Source of the DNA: Mesostigma viride
Lineage: Eukaryota > Streptophyta > Mesostigmatophyceae > Mesostigmatales > Mesostigmataceae
Assembly: GCA_009746045.1 (NCBI GenBank)
Contig: RPFO01000165.1
Location: 3,941,367 to 4,005,366, forward strand
Direction of reading: 5' to 3'
DNA: 64,000 bases
Positions within the stretch are counted from its first letter, which is position 1, and every line of letters starts with the position of its first letter. The notes below the pieces were generated by a model. It was not told the DNA's origin and searched no databases. It saw only the letters and a list, made by a program, of their open reading frames with translations. Positions 1 through 12,756 of the stretch are shown piece by piece. The position numbers were made by a program, and so were the translations under genes.

Positions 1-43
1 CCCGCCTCCCCCGCGACCTTCCCGCCCCCTTCCCGCCCTCACC

Positions 44-731
44 GCGAAAAAGAACGAACCACAATGATAGCATGGTTGTGAGTGACAATTGACGACATCA
101 CGCTACAAGGAGCATGACGCAAAAGGGATTAAAAATCGGCATGAAAAAACCTGGTGAAAAATAAGAGGGAGAGGGGGGGAGAGGGAGAGGGAGAGAGAGT
201 CGTCGTTCAGGAAGCCGGCATGACGCAAAATGGGATGAATACTCAACATGACAGGTGAAAAAACATGAGAAAAAACAACGTACATAAAATCCCGCAACTC
301 ACTCTTGTTGTTGCTGATGCTGCTGTCGTTGTTCTTGTTGTCAGGCCCGTTGTTCTTGATTTAATGATGTAAGTGCTGCTCGTACGCAACGCTCGTGACC
401 TGCACCCGCAGGCGAAAAAGAACGAACCACAATGATAGTATTGTTGTGAGTGACAATTGACGACATCACGCTACAAGGAGCATGACGCAAAAGGGATTTA
501 AAATCGGCATGAAAAACCTGGTGAAAAATAAGAGGGAGAGGGGGGGGAGAGGGAGAGGGAGAGAGAGTCGTCGTTCAGGAAGCCGTCATGACGCAAAATG
601 GGATGAATACTCAACATGCCAGGTGAAAAAAAAAATAGAAAAACCACGTACGTAAAATCCCGCAACTCACTCTTGTTGGAGCTGATGCTGCTGTCGTTGT
701 TGTTGTTGTCAGGCCCGTTGTTCTTGATTTC
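44..731. repeat. Tandem direct duplication, about 368-bp spacing
   Basis: Two near-identical units start at about 44 and 412 (both begin GCGAAAAAGAACGAACCACA) and run to about 361 and 731. Each holds a GA-rich microsatellite and a CTTGTTG-rich tail. A third remnant of the unit start (GCACCCGCAGGCGAAAAAGAACG region) is visible near 775-798. Small ORFs across it are not conserved in a coding sense. No gene is seen here. Confidence 0.85.
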
Positions 732-982
732 CAAAGAAGAAAGCCGTGAAGCTGCTCGTACGCATTATGGGGGCTGCACCCGCAGGCGAAAAAGAACGTG
801 GACCACAGTCGGTCACTGGACGTGCGGTGGCGGGCGTGGTGGGCGCATCCGGCGGTGCGCGCCTGCAAAACACCGCATCAATTACCTGGGCGGGCTGGGT
901 GCGCACCTTCCAAAGTCCCTGGTGTGTGTCAGTGCAGCGTCGACATGGCATGCGAGGATATGTGCGTACGTACGACGAATCA

Positions 983-1567
983 TGTGAAACGACTGGTCCA
1001 ACCTGAAAAATTTTAAATTTTTGCCGTGTCCAGTAACGGTCCTAGGTTGCACCCGCGGGACGTTCCGACAGCTGTACAGAAAAGATCACAAAGATACGCC
1101 GCGCAACGACGCCTGTGCCCGGCAAATCATTTGTGAGCCCGGAACTGAACAGTCACTGCAAATGTCGAGTATTTATTGCTCCATCCCCACAAAAAAGCGT
1201 TCCGGACCTGTTCGAAGCGAAGAGCACTGACAGGGATCGGACCCGAGCCAGATTTGTGTGCGGACCATGATGGCTGGCCTCCCTCACTCCGCAACCTCAC
1301 TCTGGACGCAGGTTCGGATCCTGTCAGTGCTATTCGCTTCGAACAGTTCCGGAACGCTTTTTTTGGGGGGTGGAGCAATAGATTTTCGACGTTTGTAGTG
1401 ACTGTTCAGTTCCCGACTCACATTTGCCGGGCACTGGCGTCATTCCGCGGCGTATCTTTCTGATCTATTCTGTACAGCTGCCGGAACGTCCCGCGGGTGC
1501 AACCTAGGACCGTTACTGGACACGGCAAAAATTCAAAATTTTTTTAGGTTGGACCAGTCGTTTCACA
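983..1567. mobile_element. 585-bp foldback (MITE-like) element
   Basis: The left end reads TGTGAAACGACTGGTCCAAC and the right end is its reverse complement (near 1548-1567). Complementarity continues inward through a GTGTCCAGTAACGGTCCTAG block (1026 and 1516) to the middle near 1275, with mismatches. It encodes no convincing protein. The form is that of a non-autonomous inverted-repeat element; MITEs are known in several giant virus genomes. I see no clear target-site duplication, so the mobile nature is inferred. Confidence 0.65.
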
Positions 1568-2290
1568 CCAAACGACTTTTTGCACCAATAGGAGTCGACA
1601 CTGCGTGTTCAGACTCCCAAGTACTCGGGCACCCACACCTGCCGGGGGAGTACATTGTAATGCTATTCACTAGAACAGTTCCGGATGTAGCGTTAGTGAT
1701 GATGTTGTACAATATATTTCAATCACGTTTGTCAGAGTGTGCGTTTTTCCGACATGTAGGGCAGGTTGTACAACATTCTGTGCGCCAACCATGTGTACTA
1801 CATGTATCGATTAGTATCACTACATGTATATTCCGTCATGATCGCAGGATTAGTAACTACTGGGCTACATGTTAGTGTACCCTTACTAGGCTACTATGTA
1901 GAACCTTCAGAACCTGATTCTACCTTCCAAAATTCTAATTATGCGCCATGGATCAGTTTTGAAATGTAGAACGAGCCTACGTGGAGGGCATGACATCAGT
2001 CCAGCTGGCACCGCCGCGCACCATGACCGAGGGAACACGCCGTCACGTGCATGTAATGCAATGTTTGGAGACGACGGGCATGCATGCATGGTTAATTTTT
2101 GGCGGCGAATATTTTCCGCGCCAAAAAAATTCCGCGGTACCCTCCGTACCGTGAAAAGTGGGTGCACGGTGCGCGCACCCCTTGCGGAAGTGGCCATGGC
2201 GACTGCTTTTAGACGAAACGTGACAAATCTGGCTCGCGGAAAGCAGAAAAAATGCTCGATTCTTGGAGAAAATTAGTTACTGATTCTAAT
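1568..2290. other. Gene-free stretch with short dyads
   Basis: No convincing gene. Between about 1690 and 1910 there are many short palindromes (TACATGTA, GTTGTACAAC, CTACATGT) in AT-rich sequence; from 1970 on the composition becomes GC-richer. The longest ORFs here (about 111 aa) lack any recognisable feature. Confidence 0.5.
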
Positions 2291-2311
2291 TTATGGTGGG
2301 ATAGTTGCGAT

Positions 2312-2710
2312 CTATAATGTCGCGGGCTCTTTTTCTTTACCATCGGCAGGGGGGTCCGGCCTGAATTTCTGTCGGGATGAATAAAGTATAATTGATGCCT
2401 GCAGGTGTGATTGTCGATTGTTGCCAGTTTTGATGGTCCTAATGGAAGCTAGTTTAATGATGTTTCTAAAGCCGTAAAAATTCCCGCTGCTATCTTTACC
2501 TTTCCCGTCATTTTGCGGTAAGATAACATTAGGCCTGCGCCATGCGCGCCCGACCTCTCCATGAAAGGGTGGCCTTTCTTGTGCGCCTGGGCACGAATAA
2601 ATGCCCGTTATGGTACGTTCTTGTATTAAACGTCCTAAGATAGCGCTTTCCTGCTTTCTTACCTCGTTGAGCGTAAGCTTTTTGCCTTCTTTCCGGCCAG
2701 ATGCAGCCAT
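2312..2710 (-). CDS. Hypothetical protein, 132 aa
   Basis: An open frame that starts at an ATG in a MAASGRKEGKK context; the protein is basic and not recognised. It sits at the outer edge of the left arm of the 2.5-13.28 kb inverted repeat. The mirror copy in the right arm has lost this ATG (ATGGCTG reads TCTGGCTG near 13080) and is cut off at 13,284, so the right copy is a remnant. A GTAAG splice-donor-like sequence lies inside the frame (CGAGGTAAGAAAG), so this may be one exon of a spliced transcript driven by the TATA box at 3151-3160, or not a gene at all. Confidence 0.3.
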   Translation of the reverse strand: MAASGRKEGKKLTLNEVRKQESAILGRLIQERTITGIYSCPGAQERPPFHGEVGRAWRRPNVILPQNDGKGKDSSGNFYGFRNIIKLASIRTIKTGNNRQSHLQASIILYSSRQKFRPDPPADGKEKEPATL

Positions 2711-3150
2711 GAAGTTGCGGGTCCTGGCGCTGCATCGCTGGATTCCTGGATGTTTTTAAGCAAGTTCGTCTGTGACGTGGCTGGCTTGCTGCAGCGCGTG
2801 GCCCACAACCTGTCGGGAAGGTGTAATGCTTTTATTTCCATGCTTCTCTGAAATTTCTTTTGCTTTATAGACAGTTGTGTTCGAGGAAATTCACGCGGTC
2901 TTCCTAAGCAGCGGCATCATTTTCCCCAGACACTGACGAGCTGGCACCTGTCTCCTAAAGAGAGCGGCTCGTGCTTGTTAGAAAGGAGGCAGTGTGCATT
3001 TTGCGGGACACAATGCTTTGGTGGCACATGCGTCAGGTAGGCTGTTCCAATGGTCTCTTCACCTTTCCCACTGAGTAAATGTTAGCATTTGTCATGCTAA
3101 CCAGAGCAGCTAGCCACAGGTTGGCTGGATAAAAAGTCAGCTTATTTTCT

Positions 3151-3160
3151 CTTTATATAC
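3151..3160 (-). promoter_or_regulatory. TATA box, left arm of P1
   Basis: The minus strand reads GTATATAAAG, mirrored exactly at 12629-12638. It points outward, away from the minisatellites. A start codon with a 20-codon frame follows about 55 bases downstream (minus strand 3095-3033), similar to the spacing seen in the TATA-plus-leader genes of the window. Confidence 0.45.
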
Positions 3161-3375
3161 TGCGTGTGTGGTCCTCCACGTGTCCGGCTTGTTGGGCATT
3201 TTGGAAGAGGGTTTATAATGTGTTGTTGGGTGGAACAACTTGGTTGTTGGCACAAAATCACACATTATTAGCCTGAGATAGGCATGACATATGCTGCTCA
3301 GGCGTGTCGTCCTACCAGCCTTGTTGTTAAGGGTAGACTCACAAGGCTGGCTGTGCCGATGGAGGGGTGGGGCGT

Positions 3376-4150
3376 GCTAGCCCCCCCCCACACCCACGCA
3401 TGCATGCTAGCCCACCCCCACACCCACGCATGCATGCTAGCCCCGGCCCCGGCCCCCCCACACCCACGCATGCATGCTAGCCCCCCCCACACCCACGCAT
3501 GCATGCTAGCCCACACTCACACCCACGCATGCATGCTAGCCCACCCCCACACCCACGCATGCATGCTAGCCCCCCCACACACCCACGCATGCATGCCAGC
3601 CCCCCCACACACCCACGCATGCATGACCGCCCCCCCCACACCCACGCATGCATGCTAGCCCACCCCCACACCCACGCATGCATGCTAGCCCCCCCACACA
3701 CCCACGCATGGATGCCAGCCCCCACACACACCCACGCATGCATGACAGCCCCCCCACACACCCACGCATGCATGCTAGCCCCCCACACACACCCACGCAT
3801 GCATGCCAGCCCCCATACACACCCACGCATGCATGCCAGCCCCCCCCCACACTTACGCATGCATGCTAGCCCCCCACACACACCCACGCATGCATGCCAG
3901 CCCCCCCCACACCCACGCATGCATGCCAGCCCCCCCCCACACTTACGCATGCATGCTAGCCCCCCACACACACCCACGCATGCATGCCAGCCCCCCCCAC
4001 ACCCACGCATGCAGGCTAGCCCAACCCCACACCCACGCATGCATGCCAGCCCACCCCCACACCCACACGTGCATGCCAGCCCACCCCCACACCCACGCAT
4101 GCATGCCAGCCCACCCCCACACCCACGCGTGCATGCCAGCCCACCCCTAG
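3376..4150. repeat. Minisatellite A, left copy
   Basis: About 20 tandem units of about 36-40 bp, built from a CCCCCACACCCACGCATGCA core followed by TGCTAGCC or TGCCAGCC. Units vary mainly in the length of C runs. The core contains the alternating purine-pyrimidine palindrome GCATGC. Unit length is not a stable multiple of three, and every frame translates to low-complexity His/Cys peptides, so it is not coding. Confidence 0.95.
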
Positions 4151-4421
4151 CTTGAGCGTGCTTGTAAAGTTTTTGCATGGTTTATTAAAATGAGTGGAAT
4201 ATGTATTTATTGCATTAAATGTTAATTTTATTGATCATGAATGAAAATGGTCAACATTGCCGAAGTGCCCCTAAATTGCTCAATATTGTGTGCTCAAGAA
4301 TTCAATGAGGATTGTCATCATGGAAACCCGCACAAATTCACGATTCCGGGCATGCATGTGAAAGTATCAAGAACAATTTTCAATTAAGAATGGTATCTCA
4401 TTGTTCCATGAATCAATATGA

Positions 4422-5475
4422 CTCCATGTACGTAGACAAGCCATGATGACCCCATGGGAGCCTAAATCCTCATCATTAAATACATAAATGCCACCCATGT
4501 ACGTAGACGGGCCATGATGACACCAATGGAGCCTGAATCCTCATCATTAATTACATAAATGCCAACCATGTACATAGACAAGCCATGATGACACCATGGG
4601 AGCCTGAATCCTCATCATTAAATACATAAATGCCAACCATGTACGTAGGCCAGCCATGATGACACTATGGGAGCCTGAATCCTCATCATTAATTTCATAC
4701 ATGCCAACAACACGTAGACGGGCCATAATGACACCACGGGAGCCTGAATCCTCATCATTTATTTTATGAGACATCCATGTACGTAGGCCAGCCATGATGA
4801 CACCATGGGAGCCTGAATCCTCCACATTTTTTTTCTGAGACATCCATGTACGTAGGCCAGCCATGATGACACCATGGGAGCCTGAATCCTCATCATTAAA
4901 TACATACATGCCATCCATGTACGTAGACAGGCCATGATGACACCATGGGAGCCTGAATCCTCATCATTAATTACATAAATGCCAACCATGTACGTAGACG
5001 GGCCATGATGACACCATGGGAGCCTGAATCCTCATCATTTTTTTTATGAGACATCCATGTACGTAGGCCAGCCATGATGACACCATGGGAGCCTGAATCC
5101 TCGTCATTTTTTTTTCTTTGACATCCATATACGTAGACGGGCCATGATGACACCATGGGAGCCTGAATCCTCATCATTAATTACATACATGCCATCCATG
5201 TACGTAGACGGGCCATGATGACACCATGGGAGCCTGAATCCTCATCATTTACTATTCCTTGACATCCATGTACGTAGGCCAGCCATGGAGACATTATGGG
5301 AGCCTGAATCCTCCTCGTTAATTACATAAATGCCAACCATGTACGTAGACAAGCCATGATGACACCATGGGAGCCTGAATCCTCATCATTTACTATTCCT
5401 TGACATCCATGTACGTAGACGGGCCATGATGACACCATGGGAGCCTGAATCCTCATCATTAATTACATGGATGGC
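4422..5475 (-). repeat. Minisatellite B, inverted part
   Basis: About 15 units of about 70 bp in reverse orientation. The consensus on the minus strand begins GATGAGGATTCAGGCTCCCA and continues with TGGTGTCATCATGG and a TACGTACATGGATG block. Orientation switches near 5475. Confidence 0.95.
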
Positions 5476-8400
5476 ATTTATGTATTTAATGATGAGGATT
5501 CAGGCTCCCATGGTGTCTCCATGGCTGGCCTACGTACATGGATGTCAAGGAATAGTAAATGATGAGGATTCAGGCTCCCATGGTGTCATCATGGCCTGTC
5601 TACGTACATGGATGGCATGTATGTAATTAATGATGAGGATTCAGGCTCCCATGGTGTCATCATGGCTTGTCTACGTACATGGTTGGCATTTATGTAATTA
5701 ATGAGGAGGATTCAGGCTCCCATGGTGTCATCATGGCTTGTCTACGTACATGGTTGGCATTTATGTAATTAATGATGAGGATTCAGGCTCCCATGGTGTC
5801 TCCATGGCTGGCCTACGTACATGGATGTCAAGGAATAGTAAATGAGGAGGATTCAGGCTCCCATGGTGTCATCATGGCCCGTGTACGTACATGGATGGCA
5901 TGTATGTAATTAATGAGGAGGATTCAGGCTCCCATGGTGTCATCATGGCTGGCCTACGTACATGGATGTCAAAGAAAAAGAAATGATGAGGATTCAGGCT
6001 CCCATGGTGTCATCATGGCTGGCCTACGTACATGGATGTCTCATAAAATAAATGATGAGGATTCAGGCTCCCATGGTGTCATCATGGCTTGTCTACCTAC
6101 ATTGTTGGCATGTATGTAATTAATGATGAGGATTCAGGCTCCCATGGTGTCTCCATGGCTGGCCTACGTACATGAATGGCATTTATGTAATTAATGATGA
6201 GGATTCAGGCTCCCATGGGGTCATCATGGCTTGTCTACGTACATGGTTGGCATTTATGTAATTAACGAGGAGGATTCAGGCTCCCATGGTGTCTCCATGG
6301 CTGGCCTACGTACATGGATGTCAAGGAATAGTAAATGATGAGGATTCAGGCTCCCATGGTGTCATCATGGCCCGTGTACGTACATGGATGGCATGTATGT
6401 AATTAATGATGAGGATTCAGGCTCCCATGGTGTCATCATGGCCCGTCTACGTACATGGATGTCAAAGAAAAAAAAATGATGAGGATTCAGGCTCCCATGG
6501 TGTCATCATGGCTGGCCTACGTACATGGATGTTTCATAAAAAAAATGATGAGGATTCAGGCTCCCATGGTGTCATCATGGCCCGTCTACGTACATGGTTG
6601 GCATTTATGTAATTAATGAAGAGGATTCAGGCTCCCATGGTGTCATCATGGCCCGTCTACGTACATGGATGTCAAGGAATAGTAAATGATGAGGATTCAG
6701 GCTCCCATGGGGTCATCATGGCTTGTCTACGTACATGGTTGGCATTTATGTAATTAACGAGGAGGATTCAGGCTCCATTGGTGTCATCATGGCTGGCCTA
6801 CGTACATGGATGTCAAGGAATAGTAAATGATGAGGATTCAGGCTCCCATGGTGTCATCATGGCTTGTCTACGTACATGGTTGGCATTTATGTAATTAATG
6901 AGGAGGATTCAGGCTCCCATGGTGTCTCCATGGCTGGCCTACGTACATGGATGGCATTTATGTATTTAATGATGAGGATTCAGGCTCCCATGGTGTCATC
7001 ATGGCTTGTCTACCTACATGGTTGGCATTTATGTAACCTGAATCCTCTCATTAAGAAAATGAAGAGGATTCAGGCTCCATTGGTGTCATCATGGCTGGCC
7101 TACGTACATGGATGTCAAGGAATAGTAAATGATGAGGATTCAGGCTCCCATGGTGTCATCATGGCCCGTCTACGTACATGGATGTCAAGGAATAGTAAAT
7201 GATGAGGATTCAGGCTCCCATGGGGTCATCATGGCTTGTCTACGTACATGGTTGGCATTTATGTAATTAACGAGGAGGATTCAGGCTCCATTGGTGTCAT
7301 CATGGCTGGCCTACGTACATGGATGTCAAGGAATAGTAAATGATGAGGATTCAGGCTCCCATGGTGTCATCATGGCTTGTCTACGTACATGGTTGGCATT
7401 TATGTAATTAATGAGGAGGATTCAGGCTCCCATGGTGTCATCATGGCCCGTCTACGTACATGGATGGCATTTATGTAATTAATGATGAGGATTCAGGCTC
7501 CCATGGGGTCATCATGGCTTGTCTACGTACATGGTTGGCATTTATGTAATTAATGAGGAGGATTCAGGCTCCCATGGTGTCTCCATGGCTGGCCTACGTA
7601 CATGGATGTCAAGGAATAGTAAATGATGAGGATTCAGGCTCCCATGGTGTCATCATGGCCTGTCTACGTACATGGATGGCATGTATGTAATTAATGATGA
7701 GGATTCAGGCTCCCATGGTGTCATCATGGCTTGTCTACGTACATGGATGGCATGTATGTAATTAATGATGAGGATTCAGGCTCCATTGGTGTCATCATGG
7801 CTGGCCTACGTATGTACATGGATGTCAAAGAAAAAAAAAATGATGAGGATTCAGGCTCCCATGGTGTCATCATTGCCCGTGTATGTACATGGTTGGCATT
7901 TATGTAATTAATGATGAGGATTCAGGCTCCATTGGTGTCATCATTGCCCGTGTATGTACATGGTTGGCATTTATGTATGTAATTAATGATGAGGATTCAG
8001 GCTCCATTGGTGTCATCATGGCTGGCCTACGTATGTACATGGATGTCAAAGAAAAAAAAATGATGAGGATTCAGGCTCCCATGGTGTCATCATGGCCCGT
8101 CTACGTACATGGATGTCAAGGAATAGTAAATGATGAGGATTCAGGCTCCCATGGTGTCAGATGTCATGGCCTGTCTACGTACATGGATGGCATGTATGTA
8201 ATTAATGATGAGAATTCAGGCTCCATTGGTGTCATCATGGCTGGCCTACGTATGTACATGGATGTCAAAGAAAAAAAAATGATGAGGATTCAGGCTCCCA
8301 TGGTGTCATCATGGCCCGTCTACGTACATGGATGTCAAGGAATAGTAAATGATGAGGATTCAGGCTCCCATGGTGTCATCATGGCCTGTCTACGTACATG

Positions 8401-11376
8401 GATGGCATGTATGTATTTAATGATGAGGATTCAGGCTCCCATGGTGTCATCATGGCTGGCCTACGTACATGGATGTCTCAGAAAAAAAATGATGAGGATT
8501 CAGGCTCCCATGGTGTCATCATGGCTGGCCTACGTACATGGATGTCAAAGAAAAAAAAATGATGAGGATTCAGGCTCCCGTGGTGTCATTATGGCCCGTC
8601 TACGTGTTGTTGGCATGTATGAAATTAATGATGAGGATTCAGGCTCCCATAGTGTCATCATGGCTGGCCTACGTACATGGTTGGCATTTATGTAATTAAT
8701 GATGAGGATTCAGGCTCCCATGGTGTCATCATTGCCCGTGTATGTACATGGTTGGCATTTATGTAATTAATGATGAGGATTCAGGCTCCATTGGTGTCAT
8801 CATGGCCCGTCTACGTACATGGACCGTGGCATTTATGTATTTAATGATGAGGATTCAGGCTCCCATGGGGTCATTGATGATCATGGCATTTATGTATGTA
8901 ATTAATGATGAGGATTCAGGCTCCATTGGTGTCATCATGGCTGGCCTACGTACATGGATGTCAAGGAATAGTAAATGATGAGGATTCAGGCTCCCATGGT
9001 GTCATCATGGCCCGTCTACGTACATGGATGTCAAGGAATAGTAAATGATGAGGATTCAGGCTCCCATGGGGTCATCATGGCTTGTCTACGTACATGGTTG
9101 GCATTTATGTAATTAACGAGGAGGATTCAGGCTCCATTGGTGTCATCATGGCTGGCCTACGTACATGGATGTCAAGGAATAGTAAATGATGAGGATTCAG
9201 GCTCCCATGGTGTCATCATGGCTTGTCTACGTACATGGTTGGCATTTATGTAATTAATGAGGAGGATTCAGGCTCCCATGGTGTCATCATGGCCCGTCTA
9301 CGTACATGGATGGCATTTATGTAATTAATGATGAGGATTCAGGCTCCCATGGGGTCATCATGGCTTGTCTACGTACATGGTTGGCATTTATGTAATTAAT
9401 GAGGAGGATTCAGGCTCCCATGGTGTCTCCATGGCTGGCCTACGTACATGGATGTCAAGGAATAGTAAATGATGAGGATTCAGGCTCCCATGGTGTCATC
9501 ATGGCCTGTCTACGTACATGGATGGCATGTATGTAATTAATGATGAGGATTCAGGCTCCCATGGTGTCATCATGGCTTGTCTACGTACATGGATGGCATG
9601 TATGTAATTAATGATGAGGATTCAGGCTCCATTGGTGTCATCATGGCTGGCCTACGTATGTACATGGATGTCAAAGAAAAAAAAAATGATGAGGATTCAG
9701 GCTCCCATGGTGTCATCATTGCCCGTGTATGTACATGGTTGGCATTTATGTAATTAATGATGAGGATTCAGGCTCCATTGGTGTCATCATTGCCCGTGTA
9801 TGTACATGGTTGGCATTTATGTATGTAATTAATGATGAGGATTCAGGCTCCATTGGTGTCATCATGGCTGGCCTACGTATGTACATGGATGTCAAAGAAA
9901 AAAAAATGATGAGGATTCAGGCTCCCATGGTGTCATCATGGCCCGTCTACGTACATGGATGTCAAGGAATAGTAAATGATGAGGATTCAGGCTCCCATGG
10001 TGTCAGATGTCATGGCCTGTCTACGTACATGGATGGCATGTATGTAATTAATGATGAGAATTCAGGCTCCATTGGTGTCATCATGGCTGGCCTACGTATG
10101 TACATGGATGTCAAAGAAAAAAAAATGATGAGGATTCAGGCTCCCATGGTGTCATCATGGCCCGTCTACGTACATGGATGTCAAGGAATAGTAAATGATG
10201 AGGATTCAGGCTCCCATGGTGTCATCATGGCCTGTCTACGTACATGGATGGCATGTATGTATTTAATGATGAGGATTCAGGCTCCCATGGTGTCATCATG
10301 GCTGGCCTACGTACATGGATGTCTCAGAAAAAAAATGATGAGGATTCAGGCTCCCATGGTGTCATCATGGCTGGCCTACGTACATGGATGTCAAAGAAAA
10401 AAAAATGATGAGGATTCAGGCTCCCGTGGTGTCATTATGGCCCGTCTACGTGTTGTTGGCATGTATGAAATTAATGATGAGGATTCAGGCTCCCATAGTG
10501 TCATCATGGCTGGCCTACGTACATGGTTGGCATTTATGTAATTAATGATGAGGATTCAGGCTCCCATGGTGTCATCATTGCCCGTGTATGTACATGGTTG
10601 GCATTTATGTAATTAATGATGAGGATTCAGGCTCCATTGGTGTCATCATGGCCCGTCTACGTACATGGACCGTGGCATTTATGTATTTAATGATGAGGAT
10701 TCAGGCTCCCATGGGGTCATTGATGATCATGGCATTTATGTATGTAATTAATGATGAGGATTCAGGCTCCATTGGTGTCATCATGGCTGGCCTACGTATG
10801 TACATGGATGTCAAAGAAAAAAAAATGATGAGGATTCAGGCTCCCATGGTGTCATCATGGCCCGTCTACGTACATGGATGTCAAGGAATAGTAAATGATG
10901 AGGATTCAGGCTCCCATGGTGTCAGATGTCATGGCCTGTCTACGTACATGGATGGCATGTATGTATTTAATGATGAGGATTCAGGCTCCCATGGTGTCAT
11001 CATGGCTGGCCTACGTACATGGATGTCTCAGAAAAAAAATGATGAGGATTCAGGCTCCCGTGGTGTCATTATGGCCCGTCTACGTGTTGTTGGCATGTAT
11101 GAAATTAATGATGAGGATTCAGGCTCCCACAGTGTCATCATGGCTGGCCTACGTACATGGTTGGCATTTATGTAATTAATGATGAGGATTCAGGCTCCCA
11201 TGGTGTCATCATTGCCCGTGTATGTACATGGTTGGCATTTATGTAATTAATGATGAGGATTCAGGCTCCATTGGTGTCATCATGGCCCGTCTACGTACAT
11301 GGGTGGCATTTATGTATTTAATGATGAGGATTCAGGCTCCCATGGGGTCATCATGGCTTGTCTACGTACATGGAGT
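5475..11376 (+). repeat. Minisatellite B, forward part
   Basis: About 80 units of 70-73 bp, same unit as 4422-5475 but on the plus strand. Variant tails (TCAAGGAATAGTAA, GGCATTTATGTAATTA, TCAAAGAAAAAAAAA) alternate in an irregular order. Frames stay open for up to 270 codons only because stop codons are rare in the unit; the 70-bp period changes frame at each repeat. Confidence 0.95.
7066..10757 (+). repeat. Higher-order duplication inside minisatellite B
   Basis: The block 7066-8911 is repeated at 8912-10757 with a constant offset of 1846 bp, including rare variants such as GTCAGATGTCATGG (8157 and 10003) and the interrupted unit with TGATGATCATGG (8875 and 10721). A partial third copy of the block's end follows to about 11376. 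Confidence 0.9.
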
Positions 11377-11644
11377 CATATTGATTCATGGAACAATGAG
11401 ATACCATTCTTAATTGAAAATTGTTCTTGATACTTTCACATGCATGCCCGGAATCGTGAATTTGTGCGGGTTTCCATGATGACAATCCTCATTGAATTCT
11501 TGAGCACACAATATTGAGCAATTTAGGGGCACTTCGGCAATGTTGACCATTTTCATTCATGATCAATAAAATTAACATTTAATGCAATAAATACATATTC
11601 CACTCATTTTAATAAACCATGCAAAAACTTTACAAGCACGCTCA

Positions 11645-12415
11645 AGCTAGGGGTGGGCTGGCATGCACGCGTGGGTGGGGGTGGGCTGGCATGCATGCGT
11701 GGGTGTGGGGGTGGGCTGGCATGCACGTGTGGGTGTGGGGGTGGGCTGGCATGCATGCGTGGGTGTGGGGTTGGGCTAGCCTGCATGCGTGGGTGTGGGG
11801 GGGGCTGGCATGCATGCGTGGGTGTGTGTGGGGGGCTAGCATGCATGCGTAAGTGTGGGGGGGGCTGGCATGCATGCGTGGGTGTGGGGGGGGCTGGCAT
11901 GCATGCGTGGGTGTGTGTGGGGGGCTAGCATGCATGCGTAAGTGTGGGGGGGGGCTGGCATGCATGCGTGGGTGTGTATGGGGGCTGGCATGCATGCGTG
12001 GGTGTGTGTGGGGGGCTAGCATGCATGCGTGGGTGTGGGGGGGCTGTCATGCATGCGTGGGTGTGTGTGGGGGCTGGCATCCATGCGTGGGTGTGTGGGG
12101 GGCTAGCATGCATGCGTGGGTGTGGGGGTGGGCTAGCATGCATGCGTGGGTGTGGGGGGGGCGGTCATGCATGCGTGGGTGTGTGGGGGGCTGGCATGCA
12201 TGCGTGGGTGTGTGGGGGGGCTAGCATGCATGCGTGGGTGTGGGGGTGGGCTAGCATGCATGCGTGGGTGTGAGTGTGGGCTAGCATGCATGCGTGGGTG
12301 TGGGGGGGGCTAGCATGCATGCGTGGGTGTGGGGGGGCCGGGGCCGGGGCTAGCATGCATGCGTGGGTGTGGGGGTGGGCTAGCATGCATGCGTGGGTGT
12401 GGGGGGGGCTAGCAC
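11645..12415. repeat. Minisatellite A, right (inverted) copy
   Basis: The reverse complement of the array at 3376-4150, with small indels between arms (for example a missing GT in the unit near 11675). Same unit, same order of variants over most of its length. Confidence 0.95.
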
Positions 12416-12628
12416 GCCCCACCCCTCCATCGGCACAGCCAGCCTTGTGAGTCTACCCTTAACAACAAGGCTGGTAGGACGACACGCCTGAGCAGCATAT
12501 GTCATGCCTATCTCAGGCTAATAATGTGTGATTTTGTGCCAACAACCAAGTTGTTCCACCCAACAACACATTATAAACCCTCTTCCAAAATGCCCAACAA
12601 GCCGGACACGTGGAGGACCACACACGCA

Positions 12629-12638
12629 GTATATAAAG
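12629..12638 (+). promoter_or_regulatory. TATA box, right arm of P1
   Basis: GTATATAAAG followed by GAGAAAATAAGC; the exact mirror of 3151-3160. No long ORF follows, so it would drive a non-coding RNA, a micropeptide (12694-12756) or a spliced transcript. Confidence 0.45.
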
Positions 12639-12693
12639 AGAAAATAAGCTGACTTTTTATCCAGCCAACCTGTGGCTAGCTGCTCTGGTTAGC

Positions 12694-12756
12694 ATGACAA
12701 ATGCTAACATTTACTCAGTGGGAAAGGTGAAGAGACCATTGGAACAGCCTACCTGA
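12694..12756 (+). CDS. Possible 20-aa first exon or micropeptide
   Basis: The first ATG after the P1 TATA box opens a 20-codon frame (MTNANIYSVGKVKRPLEQPT) with a GT-containing donor-like site (AAAGGTGAAGAG) inside. It is identical in the left arm (3033-3095, minus). Whether it is translated or spliced cannot be told from sequence. Confidence 0.15.
   Translation: MTNANIYSVGKVKRPLEQPT

Noticed and set aside
1223-1331. tRNA-like arrangement (AGCACTG ... GGTTCGGATCC ... CAGTGCT)
   Set aside because: The pairing is explained by the foldback symmetry of the element; the length of 109 bases and missing D and anticodon arms argue against a tRNA.
3284-4178. ORFs of 60-233 codons of Cys/His/Met-rich repeats across minisatellite A
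   Set aside because: They are open on both strands and in several frames because the repeat lacks stops; unit length varies by C-run length, so no frame is maintained.
4422-11376. CRISPR-like array
   Set aside because: There are no unique spacers; whole 70-bp units are repeated with variants, and no cas genes are present.
4547-11413. ORFs up to 270 codons with a repeated NDEDSGSHGVIMA pattern
   Set aside because: The 70-bp unit shifts frame each repeat; the 'protein' is a by-product of the satellite, and the exact duplication of the 270-codon ORF reflects the 1,846-bp block duplication.
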